Made by a program: the position numbers and the translations under genes
Notes under the pieces: generated by a model
What the model was told of the DNA's origin: nothing
Databases searched by the model: none
Seen by the model: the letters and a program-made list of their open reading frames with translations, nothing else
Shown here: positions 58,045 through 64,000 of the stretch, piece by piece
How the letters are laid out: each line of letters starts with the position of its first letter
Position numbering within the stretch: the first letter of the stretch is position 1
Source: Diospyros lotus
Taxonomy: Eukaryota; Streptophyta; Magnoliopsida; Ericales; Ebenaceae
Reading direction: 5' to 3'
Assembly (NCBI RefSeq): GCF_014633365.1
Contig: NC_068341.1
Location: forward strand, 2,976,001-3,040,000
Length of the DNA stretch: 64,000 nucleotides

Positions 58045-58908
58045 TGTTGACGTTGGAAATTGATTGACCGTGACTCGTTGGTTTGTACTAATAAAATGAA
58101 CACAACCACTAATACAATGAATACAACTAAAAAGGAAAATAGGCACAACAAGGGAATTTGATGTGGTTGTGGTGAGTGTTCCAGTCGTCGGTACCTGCAA
58201 GCACTCCGATGCTCAAGTAAGTATGAGAGTCAGGAGTAACTGTGTAGCTGTAGGTTAGCAAGAAAAAACATATCATTGGCTCTGAAGAGAGCTGACAGAT
58301 ATATAGGAAGAGGGAATGTCCCTCTGGGTATGTCGCATGCCTGCAAGTGATGGGACCAAATATCTGGCGCTGGCGGAGGCGCCCGGATGGCGGCATGGCA
58401 TCGATGGGACCCTCATTAATGGGGATATTAATGGGGATGAGAATTTGCCATTAATGAAGATGAGATATGAGGTAGGTGCACAAAAATCTAGAAGTGGCTG
58501 CAATGATGATATTACAGATGGGTACAAGGCCGGGATGGGACATCCATGAGCCTAGAAATGGGTCAAGAGGATAAGGCCAGGTTGGGCCTGGACGACCTAG
58601 CCAGAATAACCCTCAGCCCATAACTGCTCTTTGGTTACTTTGCAGCCTTCTTGTTACGCGAGCTGATCAATTAGGCCTGCGAGTTGGAAGTGTTGCTGGG
58701 AGCTTGCAGTATCGCTGGGAGCTCGCTATGAGTATTGTTGGGGGCTCGTTTAAAGCCCGCTTGGTCCCACGACCTGAGCTCGGGCTCCAGCGATGTGTGA
58801 GCTTGCTCCAATGGACTTAGCTTGGAGCCTATTGGGCTTTAGGTGATTAGGCTGGCCTGCTGGGTTGAGCCTAACCCATAAGGAGTAGTGCGGGAAATAC
58901 CCGTAACA
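58045..58908 (-). mobile_element. LTR of a Tat-like Gypsy family
   Basis: It ends (+ strand) AAATACCCGTAACA, the same terminus as the LTR at 21245-21839, and has a minus-strand TATA box (CCTATATATCTG near 58295). The middle aligns with the LTR at 58912-59414 from GCAAGCACTCCGATGC onward. The left border (TG at 58045) is a guess; no target duplication is found (atata/tattg). It could be a solo LTR next to the second Gypsy element. Confidence 0.55.
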
Positions 58909-58911
58909 TAT

Positions 58912-59414
58912 TGATACCTGTGAACTTGTTATTGCTATATATATTTTGGATCATGTTCTTTCTTGACAAAAGGGATAGTCGGAGGTGAACCTGCAACGGC
59001 GAGGGACGGGCCCCGACGATTAGTCTTACAAGGGGGTGGGTGGGTGGCTGACACCTACAAGCACTCCGATGCTTGAGTGAATAAAGGAGTAGAAAGTGGC
59101 AGAATATCAGCGAGTCAAAGAAAAGAAAATAACTTGTCTTTGAAGAGAGCGGGTTTATATAGAAGGAGAATGGGTCTTTTTGTATGCATGCGTCGTGCGT
59201 GTTTGTAAGTGATGGGATTAAGTATCCAACACCAGTGGAGGTTCCTAGGTGGCATCATGGTGTCGATGAGACCATCATTAATGTGGATATGATCCGCCAT
59301 TAATAAGGATGGGGTTTGAGCTGGCGCACAAATACCCATTATAGGGGTTGCAATTATGCTACTACAGGTTGGTGCAGGGTTAGGGCCAGGGCGAGATTGG
59401 GTCAGGACGATCCA
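58912..59414 (-). repeat. 3' LTR of the second Gypsy element
   Basis: Upper end ...CGATCCA beside the polypurine tract; minus-strand TATA box (TCTATATAAACC near 59150-59161). Aligns with 58190-58600. The lower end (TG at 58912) is approximate. Confidence 0.6.
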
Positions 59415-60664
59415 CTGCCCCCCAAGTGGGATGCTTGAGAAGTGAGCGTTCGAGATAGAGGGGAAGTTCGAGTTTTGCTGCATATGCCAGTTTTTGAGGG
59501 TCGAATTATTGTTAGAACCTGATTGAGATAGATGGCCGAGTTGTTGCATGATTTTGTGTGGACGAATGTTGGTTCTATGGACACCTGAAGCCATCTTGGC
59601 CTCTATGGTGAAGCAATTTTCTTTGCACTTTGACTCATGGCTCGCGTGGTTTTGAGATTTGAGGCGTTACGCTTGGGAGGTGGGGTACCATAGACAGATG
59701 ACCTAATAGTTTTTTAAATGTGTGACAGGTGGCAGCTTCATAGCGATAGATTAGTGGCAGATGCCTTTCGACTATTGGATATATCGTTCGACTGTTTTAT
59801 AAAGGTTTTTTTTGGGACTAGGGTTTTTTTTGGCTTCTTGCAATTTTTCGGACTCTTGGCATTTTCGAGGCTTCCGGTTGAGATTGTGTTTTCCGTTTGT
59901 GCTCTTCAAACTGTTTGGCTTAGGTAAACCCCTCGGATTTCGGAATCCTTTTGCTATCGTAGATTCGTGAAAAAAAAAAGGAGTACGAAGGTTCTGCAAA
60001 CCTTGCGAGCGGTCATTTCTTTGTGCATTCTTACGTCCGCGTGCTCTTTTGTAGGGCAAATGGCATTCGTGTTTTGTAAGAAAGATCTCATGGAAGAGCT
60101 GGAGATACTTCGTAAGGAGGATAACAAAGTTGTATTGGGCTCTGTGCCGACGGATAAAGTTGCATGCGGGACGTGCTACTTTCCTAGGGGGTGCGTCCAC
60201 TAAGGTGAGGGGACGTTTTCCCACGTTAGGTGCGTTGCTTCCCTAGGGTAAGGTATTAACTACTTGGGTACGTCGCCTTATTTCAACGGTGGCTATTCGA
60301 CATCCAGATGCGGGGCATTAATGTCGGGATAGGTGGCATGATCATAGGTGGAGGGGATTATGCTAGATGTTCCCTACTATGCTTATAAAAAAGGAAGGGG
60401 GTCTTCCTTCATTTTCGTATATCTTGCCATTCATGTTTGGGTGTGTTCCTTCCTACAAGAGATCTTAGGGCTTGGGAGTCGATAATGTTAAATCGAGTGA
60501 AGGTTCTGCCGATCCATGGTAGTGTCTCCAGTGGCGATGTTGCTAATTCAGGTGATGCACTGGTGGCTAGAGTTAGGCGTGTTTGGGCAGGAGTAGCATA
60601 GAAATGTGTGGTTTTGGATGAGGGCGGTAATAGGGTTGGTAGTTTTGAATTAGGGCAGCACGAG
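59415..60664 (+). other. Gypsy 3' region with a probable antisense promoter and decayed ORF start
   Basis: The + strand shows TATAAAA at 60384-60390, about 100 bp before a short open stretch starting with ATG near 60487 (MLNRVKVLPIHGSVSSGDVA). This is the place where the first Gypsy element has its antisense ORF. The frame soon meets a stop and is cut by the hAT element. No domain is recognised. Confidence 0.4.
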
Positions 60665-61724
60665 TAGGGGTGTGCATTCGGTTATAACCGAACCAAACTG
60701 CTCCATTTTGCCTAACCGAACCAAACCGTTATTATGGATATAACTAAACCGAAAACCGAACCGAAAAAATAGCTCAAAAATCGAACCGAAATAATCGATT
60801 TGGACTTTAAACTAACCGAACAAAAAATTAAACTGAAAAACAATCCGAAAACAAAATTGAATACATCTTGATTGGGGGAAGGAATGTCTAGATTTGGCCT
60901 GTGCAATGCAGCCTCTTATAGTTTGATGCAATTCTATTTCACATTATAACAAAACCACTGCGAGGATGGATGATGTATCTATAGGTTAAACAAATAGCAA
61001 ATCACAAAACATAACTAAATCTGAAATCAAATCACAAAACACAAAACATAAATACACTTACAAATTAAAAGAGAAATGGCGACATCGCAAAGCCAACGAA
61101 CCAAATCACAAAGCCAAGTCAAAGCATCAACGAACCAAATCACACGACAACGGTGAAGCGTGAAGGGCTCGGTGTTGGACTTGGGTGGGGAAGAAGTCGA
61201 CGGTGAAGCGTGAAGGGCTTGAAGGCATTTGGGTTTGACAATGATGGCGAGGTGAGGGTTAGCCGCCAAAGACCTAGGGCTAAGGTTGTGGGTTGATGCT
61301 TCGACGACGACAACGATGACGATGACGAAGAGTGAGAGGGGCTGGGTGTTGGGTCGGGTAGGGGAGAAACCGACGACAAAGGCGTTCGGCTCCGATGGCG
61401 ACGACGATATGAAGGTTAACGACGGGTGGGGGGGTTTGTGAGGCGATCTCTCGGCTCGAGCGGGCTATCGGGTGTGAATCACACTGTGACTCACTGATGT
61501 GCAAGTGAAAAGCAGAAAGAAGAAAGGAATGGACAGAATGGGCGGTAGCAACAGCATTTGTTGATTTTGTTGGGCGCGGGTCGGTTCGGTTTTGAGGGTA
61601 TTTTTGCCCAAATAACTGAACCGAACCGGTTACCCAAAATTTTTGTAAAAAATTAACCGAACTCGAACCGCCAACCATGGATTGTTCGGTTTAATCGGTT
61701 AAACCGATTTTCTACTCACCCCTA
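60665..61724. mobile_element. Non-autonomous hAT element, 1,060 bp, 8-bp TSD
   Basis: Ends TAGGGGTGTGCATTCGG (left) and, in reverse, TAGGGGTGAGTAGAAAATCGG (right). Flanking 8-mers are agcacgag (60657-60664) and agtacgag (61725-61732), 7 of 8 identical. Both subterminal regions are packed with AACCGAAC / CGGTTCGG words, typical of transposase-binding subterminal repeats. A 20-bp segment (ACGGTGAAGCGTGAAGGGCT) is repeated at about 61148 and 61200. No transposase is encoded. Confidence 0.85.
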
Positions 61725-61732
61725 AGTACGAG

Positions 61733-62704
61733 GGTTGGCGAGTCCAGTTCACCCTCTATCATTCTAGCTCTTCCTTCTCTTATGGAGTTCCAGGTTGTGG
61801 ATCCACAGTCGTCGTGTTGGTGTTGTCGCATTTCTTGGGCCTCACTCTAGAGTTCTTGCTCATGCCTTCGCTCGCGTGGATCTGTAGCCATCGTGCTGGG
61901 GGCTTTGCCTTTCTCCTCAAAACTCTGCTAGGGGGGAAATGAAAACTCCTGCCCTCCCGTGGATCTACCTCGCTAAGATGTGGGTTCAACTAAGAAGGCT
62001 TCCAGTCGGTATCTTCCCCGAGTTATCGACTCAATGTTGGCCATGTTTGTCAAGTTTGATCTCTAGCGGCTTATACTCGGAAACCGACTTGCTGAAGGAT
62101 GTTGTAGGGGGCTCTATGGAGGGTGAGTGTTCAACAGCTGCGTGGGCCTTGTTGTGTTAAGACTTGATTAGTTGTGTTGGTTTTATTGTGCTAAGACTTG
62201 ATTACGGTGAGGTATGGAGCTAGCTCGGTTGTATTTTTGTAGTATTGTAAGTTGGGCACCAAGATTGTAATAAAGGATTTTGTATTTTTCATATATTCTG
62301 TAACGGAATGGAGTAATGAAATGAATAATTTTCAGAATACAAGTACCTTGTATTTTCTGCTATTTGTTTCCTTTAATGTTTGATGATTCAACTGTCATGA
62401 GTACCGAGGGAGCCAAGGTTGTTGGACTTACTTGTTTTGGGGCATGGCTCGGCAAGGTCGAGGTGGTTCCTGTTTTGTCATACTTATATATAAATACTGA
62501 GTAGTAGGGTGAAGAAGTACCCTAGTATCTTCTGATTCCTGTTGTCTTTTGGTTCTGTAGCATAGCTCGGATGTTGGATGTCTGATGTCTTGGTTAGTGT
62601 GAGTGTTAGGTGAGCCAAGGTAACTCGAGGTTGGTTTGTGCCTGTCTGATACAAGGCTTTGCTTATGATGAGACCGAGGGGATTCAATGTCTGCTAAGGC
62701 CTGT
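61733..62704 (+). other. Gypsy 3' region, continuation after the hAT element
   Basis: Less AT-rich than the host DNA around it. Short + strand frames (for example 61939-62160) are probably remnants of the antisense ORF; none shows a recognisable domain. No gene is supported. Confidence 0.35.
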
Positions 62705-63565
62705 TTAATACAAGGCATAATTCGAACGGAGGAATTCCCCGAGGTCCGCTCATCGAGATAGACCCAGGCGCTTTAGGGGGACTGATCGCATCAGTTTGTT
62801 TCGGTAGCAAGGTTTGGCGAGACCGAGGTGACTTGAGGTCTGCCAGCCTGTTTGATACAAGGCAGTTATATGGGACTGAGATGACTCAAGGTCCGTCGAG
62901 GCCAGACTAAGAAAACTCGAGGTCTGCCGATGCCTGTTTGATACAAGGCGTAGTTTGGACGACGGAATTCCCCGAGGTCTACTCGTCGAGATAGACCCAG
63001 GCGCTTTGGGGGGACTGGCTGCGTCGGTTTGTTCCAGCATCACGGCTTGGCGAGATTGAGGTGACTCGAGGTTTGTCGGCCTATTTGATAGAAGGCAGTT
63101 AGATGTGACCGAGATGACTATAGGTCTATCGAGGCGAGACCGGGAAGACTTAAGGTCTACCTATGCTTGTCTAATACAAGGCGTAGTTCAAATGGAGGAA
63201 TTACTTGAGGTCCGCCCATTGGGATAGACCTGGGCGCTTTGGGAGGACTAATCGCTTCGGTTTGTTTTGGCAGCACGGCTTGGCGAGATCGAGGTGACTC
63301 GAGGTTTGTCGACTTGTTTGATACAAGACAGTTAGATGGGACCGAGATGACTCGAGGTCTGTCGAGGTGAGACCGAGAAGACTTGAGGTCTGGCGATACC
63401 TGTTTGATACAAGGCATAGTTTGGAAGGGGGAAATCCCCGAGGTTCGCCGGCCGAGATAGACCTGGGCACTTTGGGGAGACTAACCGCATTAGTTTGTTT
63501 TAGTAGGACAGCTTGGCGAGACCGAGGTGACTCAAGGTTTGCCGGCCTATTTGATACAAGGCATA
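62705..63565. repeat. Tandem array, ~234-bp unit, about 3.6 copies, in the Gypsy 3' region
   Basis: Units begin with ATACAAGGCGTAGTT-like text near 62708, 62943, 63174 and 63409. Each continues through CCCCGAGGTC, GAGATAGACC, GGCGCTTTGGGGGGACT, GGCTTGGCGAGA and GAGGTGACTCGAGGT. A half-unit similarity (GATACAAGGC occurs twice per unit) hints at an older duplication. The array sits between the pol stop and the antisense region, the place where Tat/Ogre-type elements are known to carry variable tandem repeats that can seed satellites. Confidence 0.8.
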
Positions 63566-63765
63566 GAGAAACTTCTTTTTAAGAGTGAATAAAGTCCTTA
63601 GGATGATGGTCTTTGAGATAATAATTTGTTCTGGAGGATTCCGAGTGCTGACATAAGATCAAACATTTGGGCTTGGACTCGTGTGAGTATATAGAATAAC
63701 CAATGGGAGTAATTGCATTATCAAATGAAATATACTCAATTTGAATGGTATAGGAAGACAATTGC

Positions 63766-64000
63766 TTAGCTATAGTATTTTCGCAGGCTGACTACGTTCC
63801 ACGATCGAGGCAACAGCTGTCTCGAGAGTTTGGCAAGGTGGTAGGCTTCGTTGCCGAGGTTATTGGTGACTCGGTAGGGGCCTTCCCAGTTGGCACTGAG
63901 TTTGCCTTGTGCAGGTTGCTTCTGGAGGCCTTCGATCTTTTTGAGGACCAGGACCCCCTCTTGGAATCTTCTAGGCCTGGCCATTTTATTGTGTTTTCGA
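63766..64000 (-). pseudogene. C-terminal end of Gypsy pol (partial, continues past the window)
   Basis: The frame enters from the window edge and stops at 63766. It shows the integrase C-terminal motifs RPRRFQEGVLVLKK, NWEGPYRVTNNL and NVVSLRKYY, matching the end of the first Gypsy integrase in type. The visible part has no stop, but the state of the rest is unknown. Confidence 0.75.

Larger units (their letters stand above)
58912..64000 (-). mobile_element. Second Gypsy element, Tat-like, minus strand, runs off the window
   Basis: In minus-strand order from the window edge: the end of pol (63766 upward), a tandem-repeat array (62705-63565), a region with an antisense + strand promoter and leader, and the 3' LTR (58912-59414) preceded by a polypurine tract (ACTTGGGGGGCAG at 59415-59427). 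A hAT element interrupts it at 60665-61724. The layout matches the first Gypsy element, but the LTR sequence and repeats differ, so it is a related family. The 5' part lies beyond 64000. Confidence 0.75.

Noticed and set aside
61280..61678. 132-codon minus frame in the hAT element as a transposase
   Set aside because: No hAT transposase motif is visible; composition is biased and no catalytic region can be named.

Overview
The window is nuclear DNA of a flowering plant, almost certainly a eudicot. It has intron-rich genes with GT..AG junctions, a chloroplast-targeted NDH subunit, a LysM receptor kinase and a CIPK, in AT-rich intergenic DNA full of plant LTR retrotransposons, MITEs, hAT and Mutator-type elements. 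No prokaryotic features are present.

Layout. 0.4-1.7 kb: a Copia LTR of SIRE/Maximus character. 2.1-2.8 kb (-): the last exons of a gene I do not recognise, followed by a tandem-repeat block (3.3-4.3 kb) and a foldback element (5.3-5.8 kb). 7.2-10.6 kb (-): a complete 7-exon bHLH factor of the UNE12/LRL subfamily. 11.5-14.9 kb (-): a two-exon LysM receptor-like kinase of LYK4/LYK5 type with a degenerate kinase. 16.4-17.6 kb (-): a 5-exon gene for the chloroplast NDH subunit PNSB5/NDH18. 19.2-20.5 kb: a non-autonomous Mutator-like element. 20.7-43.6 kb (+): an acylamino-acid-releasing enzyme (AARE). Its promoter and 5' leader probably lie at 20.7-21.0 kb and its 17 coding exons at 35.8-43.6 kb. 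The intron between them would hold a 14-kb nest of retrotransposons. 45.3-46.6 kb (-): an intronless CIPK. 46.7-58 kb: gene-poor DNA with MITEs and a solo LTR that contains a hAT element. 58-64 kb: a second Gypsy element (-), itself invaded by a hAT element and running off the window.

The nest at 21.1-35.1 kb can be resolved by target-site duplications. A Copia element (-) lies in the AARE 5' intron (acact/acatt). A Tat-like Gypsy element (-) sits in its 3' LTR, and two solo LTRs sit in its integrase (taggg/tagga and a perfect ttcta). The Gypsy element carries an antisense, spliced open reading frame with its own TATA box. The LTR family that gave the ttcta solo LTR also left a solo LTR at 53.3-55.1 kb (perfect gtttc duplication), into which a hAT element jumped (perfect gcagactg duplication).

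The five recognised host genes look intact and have separate roles: transcription, chitin perception, photosynthetic electron flow, peptide turnover and calcium signalling. They do not form a pathway cluster. The most unusual content is the retroelement biology: antisense spliced ORFs, satellite-like arrays in a Gypsy 3' region, and stop codons consistent with methylation-driven decay.
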